Shown: positions 42,336 to 51,595, counted from the first letter of the stretch. The stretch is DNA of 64,000 bases from JAHFTW01 sp038046785 (GCA_038046785.1 JBBSVM010000001.1:157876-221875); one strand, 5' to 3'. Made by a program: numbers and translations. The notes: generated by a model from the sequence alone, not told the origin.

Positions 42336-43445
42336 TCAGTTTGAGGCAGCCGCCTTGCGATAGACCGCTTCCAGCTCCGTCGTGATGCGGTCCCAATCGA
42401 ACTGAGCGCTGCGCGCTTTGCTCGCCGCAGCCATGCCGTCGCGCAGCCCGGTCTCCGTGCGAAGTCGGCGCAGAGCAGCAGCCCACTCCACAGGGTCGTG
42501 GCCGAGCAGCGGCCCCGCATCACCGACCGCTTCGGGGATTCCGCCGATTCCGGAGCAGACGAGCGGCGCGCCCGCCTCCATCGCTTCGAGGATGCTGAAC
42601 GGGAACGACTCGAAACGGGCCGGGTGGACGTAGACGAACGCTGCGCGCAGCAGCCGGACCTTTTCCTCTTCGGAGACCCATCCGGGGAAATGGATGCGGT
42701 CAGCGACGCCGCGCGACTCGGCCTGGCGTTTGAGAGGTTCCAATTCGGGGCCCTTGCCGACAAGGACCAAGTCGAGGTCGGGGACCTGCGGCCATGCGTC
42801 CACCAAGACTTCGAACCCTTTGACGGCAACCATGCGGCCGACGGCGACGGCGTAGGGTTTGGGAAGGGGCGTCTCGGGGGTTCCAACCATCGCCGCAATC
42901 TCGGACTTCTCGACCGCGTTGACATTGACGACGAGGCGTTCTTCGGGGAATCCGCGCGAGGCCAAATCGCGTCGCACCCGGTCGCTGACGCAGACCACTT
43001 GGCGAGCGTGGCGCAGGGTCGCCATGTAGATGCGGTCGTTGAGGCGGCTCGCGAGCCCAAGGAGGCCGCGCCCTTCACCGAACGTGTTGTGGTACGTGAT
43101 GACCTTGCCAGCACACGCAAGGGAGCGGAACGCCTTGTTGTAGCTCGGCGACCAGCGGAAATGGAAATCCACGACGTCCGGTTTGAGGGCGTTGACGTAG
43201 GTGGCGACTTCGGGGGTGACGACGGGAGGCGGATTGTAGAAACGCTTCAGCGGGAAGCGGGACGGGAGACGGTGGACCGTGACCGCCCCCTCCATCTCCT
43301 TCCCCTCCGCGGACCCCGGCTGCTGCGCGGTGACGATGTGCACATCATGGCCGCGCGCCGCAAGCCGCTGCGCCACGCTTCGGATGCGCCGCTCGATGCC
43401 CCCCGCGTAGGGGAAATAGAACGGATTGAGGTGGACAATCCTCAT
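42336..43445 (-). CDS. Glycosyltransferase family 4
   Basis: 369 aa. MRIVHLNPFYFPYAGGIERR is a GT4 N-terminus with the Gly-rich loop. The C-terminal half has YAVAVGRMVAVKGFEVLVDA, LVLVGKGPELEPLKRQ and the EX7E region in FESFPFSILEAMEAGAPLVC. Probably transfers a nucleotide sugar to a lipid or glycan. It follows the PAP2 gene with about 50 bp, on the same strand, which hints at membrane-lipid or glycolipid work. Confidence 0.9.
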   Translation of the reverse strand: MRIVHLNPFYFPYAGGIERRIRSVAQRLAARGHDVHIVTAQQPGSAEGKEMEGAVTVHRLPSRFPLKRFYNPPPVVTPEVATYVNALKPDVVDFHFRWSPSYNKAFRSLACAGKVITYHNTFGEGRGLLGLASRLNDRIYMATLRHARQVVCVSDRVRRDLASRGFPEERLVVNVNAVEKSEIAAMVGTPETPLPKPYAVAVGRMVAVKGFEVLVDAWPQVPDLDLVLVGKGPELEPLKRQAESRGVADRIHFPGWVSEEEKVRLLRAAFVYVHPARFESFPFSILEAMEAGAPLVCSGIGGIPEAVGDAGPLLGHDPVEWAAALRRLRTETGLRDGMAAASKARSAQFDWDRITTELEAVYRKAAASN

Positions 43446-43496
43446 CGTGACACCCCAAGGAGCCGGACCGCCCGCAAAAAGCCGCGCTCCCGAGAT

Positions 43497-44333
43497 TCAG
43501 GTCGCCGGGGCCGCGGCAGCAGGGGCATCGGGCCAGATGCGCTTGGCGAGTCGCACCATCAGAATCGCGAGGATGATGCCGGCGACGACATCGGTGACCC
43601 AGTGGATGCCGAGGTACATCGTGCTGAAGACAATGAGGCTCGCCCAGACCGCCGCGAAGGTGCCAAACCGGGGAACGCCGCGCGCGACGAGGGCCATCGC
43701 GACCGAGATGCCGGTGTGCAGGCTGGGGAAGCAGTTGTTGATCTCGTTGAAGGCGTAGAGTGATTCGCGCACAATGGGATAGTGCAGAGCCAACTGCTGC
43801 ACCGAGCCACCGTTGTTGGGGTCGATGTGGAACCACACCTCATTGACTGGCAGAAACAGGTAGAATGGGAGAGCAAAAGCGTAGCAGAGCGCGTAGGCTG
43901 TGGCGGCGCGGCGCGCCCGAACGCCATCGTTGCGCCACACCGAGATGGCGGTCGTGCTGATGATGATGTAGGGGAATCCGACCAGATAGACGAAGGCGAG
44001 CGAAGGCTGGAGGATGGCCCGGCCGGGAATCGCCTGCAGCCACTCGTGGAAACCGCCCTCGTAAGAGGCGATGAACGCAGTCGGCGCGTCACGCCACGGC
44101 AGCGCGGCAGTGAAGGCGGGGTCGAGAGCCGCCTGGATGTTCTGCGGGACCAGCATGGCAAGAAGTGCCAGCAAGGCGACGCCGTGGGCGCGCAACATTG
44201 TGACCGAGTAACGCCAGTTCCAGGCGCGCGGGTCAGGGAAGAACAGGCTGTTCGTCACCAGGATGGAGACGGGGAGGGCCACGAACGCGAGGAAGGCGCT
44301 CGTCGCCACGGCTCCCGAGAGTGTGTCTCCCAT
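43497..44333 (-). CDS. PAP2-superfamily integral membrane phosphatase/transferase
   Basis: 278 aa with six or so membrane helices. The phosphatase motifs are CFPSLHTGISVA (C2, SxH) and MYLGIHWVTDVVAG (C3, with catalytic His and Asp). This resembles the PAP2/inositol-phosphotransferase (Aur1-like) group, so the enzyme may dephosphorylate isoprenoid pyrophosphates or transfer a phospho-head group in lipid synthesis. Start at 44333; the gene is divergent from the 44417 lipoprotein. Confidence 0.85.
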   Translation of the reverse strand: MGDTLSGAVATSAFLAFVALPVSILVTNSLFFPDPRAWNWRYSVTMLRAHGVALLALLAMLVPQNIQAALDPAFTAALPWRDAPTAFIASYEGGFHEWLQAIPGRAILQPSLAFVYLVGFPYIIISTTAISVWRNDGVRARRAATAYALCYAFALPFYLFLPVNEVWFHIDPNNGGSVQQLALHYPIVRESLYAFNEINNCFPSLHTGISVAMALVARGVPRFGTFAAVWASLIVFSTMYLGIHWVTDVVAGIILAILMVRLAKRIWPDAPAAAAPAT

Positions 44334-44416
44334 CGCCCCCGCGAGCCTGTGCCGCCCTAAAATGCGGCGGTCCCGCGCGCACAACCGTCATCAACCGCAC
44401 CCGGTGTCGAGTCCCC

Positions 44417-45916
44417 ATGGTCCGCCTCCCCGCCCTGCTTTTCGCAGCCCTTGCCCTCGTCCTTGCTGGCTGTGCCCAGGGCCCTGACTCCTCCCCCTCG
44501 ACCGCCTCCGGCCCCGGCGTGGACGGTCTGCCCACCCTCGAAGGGTTCGCGCCGCTCGCCAAGACCGACCGGCCCCTGTTCACGGCCCCCATCCTCGTGG
44601 ACGACGTGCGCGCTGGCGGCGAGCCAGTCATCGCCATCACCCAGGCGGGGACCATCCTGGTCTCCTCCCACCCTGGCTTCACCCACTACCACCCGAGCGA
44701 GGACCCGACGCACCTGCCGACCGAGCTGGTGTCGGAATTCGCCGGCCAGAGCTACGTCTGGCGCAGCACCGATCAGGGCGTCACCTGGACCCATATCGGC
44801 CTGCCCATTGGCACCGAGGCCGGTCCCCGCAGCTTGGCGCTTGGTGTCTCCGACCCCGAGTTCACCGTCATGGAGGACGGTGCCATCTGCTTCACCGACC
44901 TCGAGGCGCTCGCCGCCGCCAGCACCAGCTGCTCGCTCGACGACGGCGTGACCTGGCTGCCGGGCAACCCGCTCGGCTCCGGCCGCCCCGTGGACCGCCA
45001 ATGGCTCGCCTCCTACCAAGACGAGTTCTACTTCACCGCGAACTACTTCGCCGGCCCCTCCGACTTCCGCGTTAGCACCGACAAGGGCGTGACCTGGACC
45101 GACCGCGGCTCCACGCCCTGCAACGGCGACGTGATTGCCAACCCCGCCAACGGCCACCTCTACCAGCACTGCAACCCTGGCATCACCGTCTCGACGGATG
45201 GCGGAACCACCTGGAGCGCCGTGCGCGCCCCGGACAACTCGACCGCGGCTGGAACCCGCACCCTTGCCGAGCCCGGCCTGGACGCCGCTGGCAATGTCTG
45301 GATGGCGTGGAGCCAGGGCGAGCACCAACTGTTTGCCGCCGGCACCCCCGATGAGGGCGTGACCTGGCCCTGGATCATCGACCTCACGCCACACTTCTCG
45401 TTCTTCGCCCAGAACCAGGTCGCCCTCACCGGGGCCGCGACCATCAACCACGACGGCTCGGCGACGAACGGCACCTTCGTTTGGCCCTGGCTCTCCGCCG
45501 GCTCCGGCGGCCGCATCGCTGTGAGCTGGATCGGCAACTTCGACGAGGAGAAAGGGTCGGAGGAGTACAGCGGTGGATGGTACCTCTTCACCGCCTACGT
45601 CCTGGGCGCCGACTCCGCCTCCCCCACGGTCGTCGTGAGCCAGCTCACCCCCGACGCGATGCACGTTGGCCCCATCTGCCAATCCGGGACCCTCTGCCAG
45701 GCAACGAGTGTGCAGGGAGACCCTGCCGGCGACCGCCGCCTCGGCGACTTCTTCGAGACCACCATCGGCGCCGACGGCTTCCTCTACGGCGCCTGGAGCA
45801 ACACCCGCGAGCGCGTCGACGACACGGTCAGCCACGTGCAGTTCGTGCGCCAGACCGGCGGCGTCCGGCTCATCGAGGATGCGCTCTTGGGCTCGTTCAC
45901 GCCGACGCAGGGCTGA
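44417..45916 (+). CDS. Lipoprotein with BNR/sialidase-like repeats
   Basis: 499 aa. Signal peptide MVRLPALLFAALALVLAGCA with lipobox LAGC. At least three BNR (Asp-box) repeats, S-x-D-x-G-x-T-W: STDQGVTWTHI, STDKGVTWTDR and STDGGTTWSAV, in a beta-propeller-like body. Asp boxes occur in sialidases and other exo-acting glycan-binding proteins. No catalytic set is evident, so glycan binding or unknown surface function is the safest call. Confidence 0.8.
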   Translation: MVRLPALLFAALALVLAGCAQGPDSSPSTASGPGVDGLPTLEGFAPLAKTDRPLFTAPILVDDVRAGGEPVIAITQAGTILVSSHPGFTHYHPSEDPTHLPTELVSEFAGQSYVWRSTDQGVTWTHIGLPIGTEAGPRSLALGVSDPEFTVMEDGAICFTDLEALAAASTSCSLDDGVTWLPGNPLGSGRPVDRQWLASYQDEFYFTANYFAGPSDFRVSTDKGVTWTDRGSTPCNGDVIANPANGHLYQHCNPGITVSTDGGTTWSAVRAPDNSTAAGTRTLAEPGLDAAGNVWMAWSQGEHQLFAAGTPDEGVTWPWIIDLTPHFSFFAQNQVALTGAATINHDGSATNGTFVWPWLSAGSGGRIAVSWIGNFDEEKGSEEYSGGWYLFTAYVLGADSASPTVVVSQLTPDAMHVGPICQSGTLCQATSVQGDPAGDRRLGDFFETTIGADGFLYGAWSNTRERVDDTVSHVQFVRQTGGVRLIEDALLGSFTPTQG

Positions 45917-45974
45917 TTCGGCCACCCCCCAACGAATCCGCAAGCCGCATCAAGCGGGCGGTGCATGGGTACGC

Positions 45975-46487
45975 ATGCGCAACGCCATCTTGCTCGTGTT
46001 CGTCCTGTTCGCGGCCGGCTGTGCCTCACCTGCCTCCAGTGGCCTTGCCGTGAAAGGAGCTGACAGCATGACCGCCACGGACGCAGCCTTGCCGGGGCTC
46101 GAGGCGCGCGTCGAAGCCACCATCACCGATGTCGTCGCGCACCTCGAAGGCACGGCGCGCAACACGGGAAGCCGCACCTACCAAGTCTCCGCCATCTGCG
46201 TCGAGCCATGGAACGCCCGCGTCCGCGACAGCTCCGGCACCGATGTCGCGTGGGAGGAGGGCCGTGCCCACTGCGAAGCGTTCGGCCTGAAGCCGTTCAA
46301 GCCGGGCGACACCATCACCTTCAGCGCATCGTGGGATGGCAAGCTGCACAACGACGACGGCTCGACACGGCCGGCGCCCTCCGGTTCCTATCTCTTCAGC
46401 GGTCGCTTCGAGGTCTACACCGGCTCCGGCATCGAGGACACCGGCGAACGCCGCATCCTCGAACCGATGGTGACCCTCACCCTGTGA
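45975..46487 (+). CDS. Small lipoprotein, BsuPI-like fold
   Basis: 170 aa. MRNAILLVFVLFAAGCASPA is a lipoprotein signal. The remaining domain (NTGSRTYQVSAICVEPWNAR ... KPGDTITFSASWDGKLHNDD ... APSGSYLFSGRFEVYTG) has the beta-sandwich pattern of BsuPI-type intracellular proteinase inhibitor domains. Assignment by pattern. It follows the 44417 lipoprotein by about 60 bp and overlaps the convergent SDR gene by 11 bp. Confidence 0.6.
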   Translation: MRNAILLVFVLFAAGCASPASSGLAVKGADSMTATDAALPGLEARVEATITDVVAHLEGTARNTGSRTYQVSAICVEPWNARVRDSSGTDVAWEEGRAHCEAFGLKPFKPGDTITFSASWDGKLHNDDGSTRPAPSGSYLFSGRFEVYTGSGIEDTGERRILEPMVTLTL

Positions 46488-47256
46488 GAAGGTCGCCAAA
46501 AGGTCCCTTTGCATCCATCGCCCCGTCCACCGTGAGGCAGGCGCCGGAGACGAACGAAGCGCCGGGGGACGCGAGCCAGAGGGCCGCCTGCGCAATCTCG
46601 TCCGCCTGCCCCATGCGCCCAAGTGGGACCCCTTTGGTCAAGACGGGCCGCATTCCCAGGTCGTCGGCGAGCCGTTTGATGCCCTCGGTGCCGTCGATGG
46701 GGCCGGGACTGATGGCGTTGACGCGCAGGGGGGCCCACTCCACGGCGAGACTCTTGGTCAGGTTGAGGACGCCCGCCTTCGCGGCGCCGGAATGCGCGAC
46801 ACCAGGTGCTCCAGTCCAGGCATAGCCTGCCACGATGTTGAGAACGGAACCGCCAGGCTGCAACTGCGGGCGGAACGCGCGACAACTGTTGGCAGTCCCG
46901 TTGAGAACAATGTCCACCACCGTGCCCCAGGCATTCGGGCTCATCGCATCGAACGGAGTCGGGAAGTTGCCCGCCGCCGCGTTGATGAGCGTGTCCACCG
47001 GGCCAATCTTGGCTGCGACGGCCGCGACCGCGGCACCGTCCCGAACATCCACGCTGTGCGTCGTCACACGGCCCATGCCGAAGCCCGCAAGGTGCTTGCT
47101 CGCCGTGGCGAGATGCTCCGGTTTCCGGCTGAGGATGTGAACGTCCGCCTCGAAGCGCTTGAAACCGGCCGCAATGGCGAGCCCGATGCCGGTCGAGCCG
47201 CCGGTGACGACCACCGACTTCCCCGCAAAGAGTCCGGGGCGCAGGACATCGTTCAT
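46477..47256 (-). CDS. SDR, 2,4-dienoyl-CoA reductase-like
   Basis: 259 aa. SVVVTGGSTGIGLAIAAGFK is the NADPH-binding motif. NAAAGNFPTPFDAMSPNAW matches the decarbonylated NAG region of peroxisomal-type 2,4-dienoyl-CoA reductases, and VLNIVAGYAWTGAPGVAHSG with AAKAG supplies the catalytic Ser/Lys region (the Tyr of YxxxK is not in the usual place). It could reduce 2,4-dienoyl-CoA intermediates of unsaturated fatty acid oxidation. Start ATG 47256, only 9 bp from the divergent 47265 gene. Confidence 0.8.
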   Translation of the reverse strand: MNDVLRPGLFAGKSVVVTGGSTGIGLAIAAGFKRFEADVHILSRKPEHLATASKHLAGFGMGRVTTHSVDVRDGAAVAAVAAKIGPVDTLINAAAGNFPTPFDAMSPNAWGTVVDIVLNGTANSCRAFRPQLQPGGSVLNIVAGYAWTGAPGVAHSGAAKAGVLNLTKSLAVEWAPLRVNAISPGPIDGTEGIKRLADDLGMRPVLTKGVPLGRMGQADEIAQAALWLASPGASFVSGACLTVDGAMDAKGPFGDLLTG

Positions 47257-47264
47257 GCAGGCCG

Positions 47265-48764
47265 ATGGCGTGCGAGCCGTTTGAGGGTGCCGTCCCCCGT
47301 CCAGCCCGCCTGCCCACCCACCCGTTTTTGTATCGGACGACATACCGGTGGCCGTTGCCCCGGCTCAATCCCGCGCAGCACCGTCTCTGGATGCGCCACA
47401 TCGAACGCTCCATCGAGACCCTCCGGGAGGGGGATCGCCTTCTGCGCGGAGTGCTCTCCGACGTCGTCGAGCGCATGGTGAAGGCCATCCAAGCGGAGTC
47501 GGCCCGTGTCGACCAGGAAGGAAGCACGGCCGTGCGGTTCGCCATCGCTGCGCTGCCCCTGCGCCTTGTGCCCTATGTCGAAGATCCGTTCGTCGCGGCG
47601 CTCTCCTTCAACCTCTACTGCCAGCGCACCGGCATGAGCCACACCCAAGCCCAGAAATCCTGGGAAGGCGGCGCTGCAGCGGCCGCCGCGCGCAACCTGG
47701 TGTTCCTTCCCCCCATCTACCACGACTTGTGGAATGAGGGCGCCCTCGACAAGACCCGACTGGTTGCCATCGCGAACCGCAACCTGACGACGAAGGCGTA
47801 CCTGGAAGTGGCGACGCTCATCCGCACCCGCCGCAAGGAGGACCTCGATGGCCTGCTCCTCAAGATGCCCCCCGGCTCCGTTCAGTTGGGCCGACGGGGA
47901 CCGGGCGAGGCGATGGAGGCCGCCGAGCGCAACGGCTGGATGGCGCGGCTTGCCACCTTGGAGATTCCCGGCGAACTGGTGATGGAGGCGGGCGCCCAGG
48001 TCACAGATCCTGCCCCAGCTCTCGCCTCCGATGCGACGACGCCAGCGCCACCCGCATCAGAGGGCGAGAACGAGCCCGCCGTCGCGGCTCGACGGCCCGA
48101 CGAGGCGCCGTTCGAGGCCGCCTCACGCGCCCTGCGTGCCGGCCTCTCCGGCGCCCGTTTGGCGCCCGAAGTTGTGGAGGCGCTCGCGCACTCCCCCGAC
48201 CCCGGCATCCTCGTCGAGCGCTTCCTCTCTGGCCACCGGCGCAGCGGCACGACGAACCTGCCCGAGTTGACCAAGACCCTCTTCTTCGCCCACGCCGGCG
48301 TCATGCAGCGCCTCGTCGCCGACGACAAGCTCCTGTTGCGCCATTTCCGCCCGGTGAAAACCCAGAAGCGCGGCCAACTGTTCTACCGGCTCCTCGAAAT
48401 CATCGAGGAGGCCATCACCGAGGTCACTCCGGAGGGCGCGCCCGGTCCAGGGCTCGGCGAAGCGGAAGCGATGCGGGCGGTGCGGCGCGTCATCATCGAC
48501 CTCAACAAGGACCCCAACCGCTACCTCGTCGTGCCCGACGAGTGGCTGGGCGAGGTGACACGCCGCCACCTCTACTTCGGCAGCCGCACCCGCAAAGAGG
48601 GCGCCGCCTACAAGTGGTACCGCAAGATTGGCTCCACCTTCTACCTGGGCGCGCACAAGACGGAGGACGAGCTCCTGGAACGCGCCGCACGCCGGGCGCA
48701 AAAGGGTGTCGCGGCGTCCGCGCTCGACCTGGAAGACGAGCTTTCTGAGGACGACGCTACTTGA
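47265..48764 (+). CDS. Unrecognised 499-aa protein
   Basis: 499 aa from ATG; ATG 47391 is an alternative that removes a Pro/Arg-rich leader and would leave room for the divergent promoter. The N-terminal half is helical (HIERSIETLREGDRLLRGVL ... ALPLRLVPYVEDPFVAALSF). A Pro/Ala/Glu linker (about 245-275) separates it from a helical C-terminal region with QKRGQLFYRLLEIIEEAITE and YKWYRKIGSTFYLGAHKTED. No known motif, no membrane segments, acidic tail. Probably a cytosolic two-domain protein of a lineage-specific family. Confidence 0.6.
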   Translation: MACEPFEGAVPRPARLPTHPFLYRTTYRWPLPRLNPAQHRLWMRHIERSIETLREGDRLLRGVLSDVVERMVKAIQAESARVDQEGSTAVRFAIAALPLRLVPYVEDPFVAALSFNLYCQRTGMSHTQAQKSWEGGAAAAAARNLVFLPPIYHDLWNEGALDKTRLVAIANRNLTTKAYLEVATLIRTRRKEDLDGLLLKMPPGSVQLGRRGPGEAMEAAERNGWMARLATLEIPGELVMEAGAQVTDPAPALASDATTPAPPASEGENEPAVAARRPDEAPFEAASRALRAGLSGARLAPEVVEALAHSPDPGILVERFLSGHRRSGTTNLPELTKTLFFAHAGVMQRLVADDKLLLRHFRPVKTQKRGQLFYRLLEIIEEAITEVTPEGAPGPGLGEAEAMRAVRRVIIDLNKDPNRYLVVPDEWLGEVTRRHLYFGSRTRKEGAAYKWYRKIGSTFYLGAHKTEDELLERAARRAQKGVAASALDLEDELSEDDAT

Positions 48765-49707
48765 ACGGCTCCGGCGAGCCAGCGAGGAAGCTGTAGCCTT
48801 CCGGGAGCGGCAGCAGGTAGGATGCCGTCACGTAGAACTCGAAGCTCTGCCCGAGCTGCAGATCGATGGGCAGGGTTCCGCCCGTCCCGCACGCCCAGAC
48901 GAAGTGGCTGATGCGGGTGTCGCCCGTGAGGTTGAGGGCCGCGATGCTCTCGTCGTTGCGCTGAATCACGGGGGCGTCGTTGCAGGCGCCCTCATCGTTC
49001 AGGTTGTCGTAGAAGAAATTGCCTCCACAGAACGGGTCACAGACAAAGTCGGTCGCAACGATGACGCGCAGATGGCCGCTTGTCGCCGCGCCGATGGTTG
49101 GTGTCCAGGTGGTCTCGACGAGGAGGCTCTTCACGTCGTTGGCGCCGAGGAAGAAATCGGTCTGGACCTGGTTCGAGTCCAGCCCGCCGACGCGACCGCA
49201 CGGCAGCGGCGGCATGACGCACTCGACGCCGACGCCTTCACCGCACTCCTCGGAGAAGAGCGCGCCGCCGATGTCGGCGCTGCACTCGATGTAGCCCTTG
49301 AACTTCTGCAGCTGCGCGAACGGCTTGCCGAAGATGACCTGGTTGAGCTGGATCTTCGTCACCTTGGGTTCGCTCTCCCCGGCGACCACCTCGGCGCTGG
49401 TCTGGCCGTCCTCGAAGAAGGGGTGGCTTGCCTTGACGAGGTAGGTGCCGGGCTTGAGGCCGCTTACGACGAAGCCGCCGTTCTCGTCGCTGCGCGCCTC
49501 CCGTTTCTCGGCGCCGGCGATGGAGATGACGGCGTCCACGATGGGGGTGATGGATTGGTCCACGACGACGCCGCGGATGCCGCCCGTCGTGTCGGTTGCG
49601 TCCACCTTGTTCGGCTCGTTCAGAGACGAGGAACCATCCTCCGAGGAGGCAGCACATCCGGAGAGCACGAGGGCAGCCAGGAGACCAATCGAGAGGAGAG
49701 CACGCAT
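48757..49707 (-). CDS. Lipoprotein with carboxypeptidase-regulatory-like domain
   Basis: 316 aa. Signal MRALLSIGLLAALVLSGCAA with lipobox LSGC. The regulatory-like domain starts near 42 (IRGVVVDQSITPIVDAVISI ... GGFVVSGLKPGTYLVKASHP). The C-terminal domain carries about ten Cys and ends QSFEFYVTASYLLPLPEGYS. Related in plan to the 34790 and 36621 lipoproteins. Overlaps the convergent 47265 gene by 8 bp. Confidence 0.78.
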   Translation of the reverse strand: MRALLSIGLLAALVLSGCAASSEDGSSSLNEPNKVDATDTTGGIRGVVVDQSITPIVDAVISIAGAEKREARSDENGGFVVSGLKPGTYLVKASHPFFEDGQTSAEVVAGESEPKVTKIQLNQVIFGKPFAQLQKFKGYIECSADIGGALFSEECGEGVGVECVMPPLPCGRVGGLDSNQVQTDFFLGANDVKSLLVETTWTPTIGAATSGHLRVIVATDFVCDPFCGGNFFYDNLNDEGACNDAPVIQRNDESIAALNLTGDTRISHFVWACGTGGTLPIDLQLGQSFEFYVTASYLLPLPEGYSFLAGSPEPFK

Positions 49708-49867
49708 CGCAACCACAGCAGGCCACGCGGGAGTTTGGAGATAAGAATTGCCGTCGCGGCGAGAAACGGAGTGCCGCAGTTGTTCGTCGAAAAACAGGAG
49801 GCAGAAGGGGAGAAAAGGGGAAGGAAAACCAGGGGCAACGCTAGACGCGTTCGATGACGCGTGTGCT

Positions 49868-50971
49868 TCAGTGGCTGCCGTGTGTCACGGCGGCCAAGAC
49901 TTGGGCCGCCTTGCCGGTGGTGCCGTTGGCGACGCCACCGAGAACCGGCTTGGCGTTGAGGCAGGTGGTCTCCAGGATGACGCGGCAGACGCGGTAGGGG
50001 TCCATGTTGGCGGCCGGGCGGCGGTCCTCGAGGTAGCCCTTGTCCTCCTGCGCGGTCTGCAGCGGGATGCGGATCGACGCGCCGCGGTCGGAGACGCCGT
50101 AGCGGAACTGGTCGATGCTGCAGGTCTCGTGGCGGCCGGTGAGGCGCTCCGTGTTGTTGGCGCCGTACTCCTGGATGTGGTCGTAGTGGCGGGTGCCGAG
50201 CGCCTTGCAGGCGGCCTCGATGACCTTCATGCCTCCCTTGCTGCGCATCGCTTTCGTCGAGTAGTTGGTGTGGGCGCCGGCGCCATTCCAGTCGCCGCGC
50301 ATCGGCTTGGGGTAGAGCGTCGCGTTGATGCCGAACTCCTCGCCGAGCCGGTAGAGGAGCCAGCGCGCAATCCAGACCTGGTCGGCCGCCTCAAGAGCTC
50401 CGACGGGGCCAATCTGGAACTCCCACTGGCCGGGCATGACTTCGGCGTTGATGCCACTGATGCGCAGGCCGGCAGCGGCGCACGCTTCCATGTGGGCCTC
50501 AACCAGTTCGCGGCCGTGCACTTCGTCAGCGCCGACACCGCAGTAGTAGGGGCCCTGCGGGGCGGGGTAGCCACCGGTTTCGGGGAAGCCGAGGGGCCGG
50601 CTGCCGCGGAAGAGCGTGTACTCCTGCTCGATGCCGAACCAGGGCTCTTCCTTGATGGTTTTCTTGGCGACCTCGACGAGGCGGGCGCGGGTGTTCGTCG
50701 GGTGGGGTGTCTTGCCGTCGGCGAGGTAGACTTCGCACATGACGAGGATGTGCGGCCAGCCGCGGATGGGGTCGTTGAAGAACGAGACCGGGTGCAGGGC
50801 GCAGTCCGACTTGTCGCCGGTGGCCTGGTTCGTCGAGGAGCCGTCGAAGCCCCAGCGCGGGATGTCGGCGACGTCCTTCACCTCATCCAGTTCGATGACT
50901 TTCGTCTTGCTGCGCAGTTTCTGCGTCGGCTGGGTTCCGTCCATCCAGATGTACTCGGCAAATACGACCAT
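49868..50971 (-). CDS. glnA: Glutamine synthetase, type II (eukaryotic-like)
   Basis: 367 aa, far shorter than GSI and matching GSII. PRWGFDGSSTNQATGDKSDC, the block PWFGIEQEYTLFRGSRPLGF with GYPAPQGPYYCGVGADEVHG, NAEVMPGQWEFQIGP and GDWNGAGAHTNYSTKAMR are hallmarks of eukaryote-type GSII. It makes glutamine from glutamate, ammonia and ATP. GSII is uncommon in archaea, so transfer is likely. It faces an Lrp-type regulator across a 144-bp gap containing a TATA-like box and a palindrome. Confidence 0.93.
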   Translation of the reverse strand: MVVFAEYIWMDGTQPTQKLRSKTKVIELDEVKDVADIPRWGFDGSSTNQATGDKSDCALHPVSFFNDPIRGWPHILVMCEVYLADGKTPHPTNTRARLVEVAKKTIKEEPWFGIEQEYTLFRGSRPLGFPETGGYPAPQGPYYCGVGADEVHGRELVEAHMEACAAAGLRISGINAEVMPGQWEFQIGPVGALEAADQVWIARWLLYRLGEEFGINATLYPKPMRGDWNGAGAHTNYSTKAMRSKGGMKVIEAACKALGTRHYDHIQEYGANNTERLTGRHETCSIDQFRYGVSDRGASIRIPLQTAQEDKGYLEDRRPAANMDPYRVCRVILETTCLNAKPVLGGVANGTTGKAAQVLAAVTHGSH

Positions 50972-51012
50972 GGCAATGCCCTCCCGGGCTGAAATCCTCC
51001 TATCGACCGAGA

Positions 51013-51022
51013 GGGATAAGGG
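51013..51022 (-). promoter_or_regulatory. TATA-like box of glnA
   Basis: On the minus strand CCCTTATCCC, about 45 nt from the glnA ATG, so this transcript would carry a short leader. GGGAGGG just before the ATG could serve as ribosome binding site. Confidence 0.45.
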
Positions 51023-51063
51023 TTCACTCGCACCGGAAATGATGGTCCAATCGCGGCAAATGA

Positions 51064-51085
51064 ATTGATTTTTCAGACAATCAAT
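51064..51085. promoter_or_regulatory. Candidate Lrp-type operator
   Basis: The AT-rich inverted repeat ATTGATT-8nt-AATCAAT lies between glnA and the regulator, about 30 nt upstream of the regulator's ATG, overlapping its probable TATA region. That position fits autoregulation and possibly control of glnA. Inferred from symmetry and context. Confidence 0.5.
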
Positions 51086-51115
51086 ATCAAATGTTCCATT
51101 GTGGTCCGTAACTTG

Positions 51116-51595
51116 ATGGCCCGCGCAACGACTGTTCCACCTGCGGCGCTCGACAAAACCGACCGGCTTCTCCTGCGCGAGCTGGAGCGCGACGGCCGGT
51201 TGAGCCACCGCGAACTCGCAGCCCGCACCGGGCTCGGCCTCGCCACCGTCAACCGGCGCGTCCGGCAGATGGAGGCGGCCAAGACGATTCGCGGCTACAC
51301 GATTCTTGCCGACCCGGAGCGGCTCGGCTGGACGCTCACGGCCATCATCGGCTTGCGCATCGAGAAAGGGTTCGTCCGCACCGTCCACGACGCCATCGCC
51401 AAGGACCCGCGCATCTTCGGCGTCTACGACGTCACCGGCGAGTGGGACGGACTTGTTCTGGTCCGACTGCGCGACCGCGGCGACCTGGACGACCTCGTCA
51501 AAACGACGCTGTCGCTCGCGCACATCCAGCGCACCAACACCATGGTGGTCCTCAAGACGGTGCTTGAACGCGCCATCGCCGGCCTCCCCGCCTGA
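51116..51595 (+). CDS. Lrp/AsnC-family transcription regulator
   Basis: 159 aa. The N-terminal winged helix-turn-helix is LDKTDRLLLRELERDGRLSH ... LAARTGLGLATVNRRVRQME (about 12-65). The C-terminal RAM/AsnC effector domain has GVYDVTGEWDGLVLVRLRDR and IQRTNTMVVLKTVLE. Lrp proteins respond to amino acids, and those next to glnA in archaea often control nitrogen assimilation. A GTG five codons upstream is a possible start. An AT-rich palindrome lies just upstream. Confidence 0.92.
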   Translation: MARATTVPPAALDKTDRLLLRELERDGRLSHRELAARTGLGLATVNRRVRQMEAAKTIRGYTILADPERLGWTLTAIIGLRIEKGFVRTVHDAIAKDPRIFGVYDVTGEWDGLVLVRLRDRGDLDDLVKTTLSLAHIQRTNTMVVLKTVLERAIAGLPA

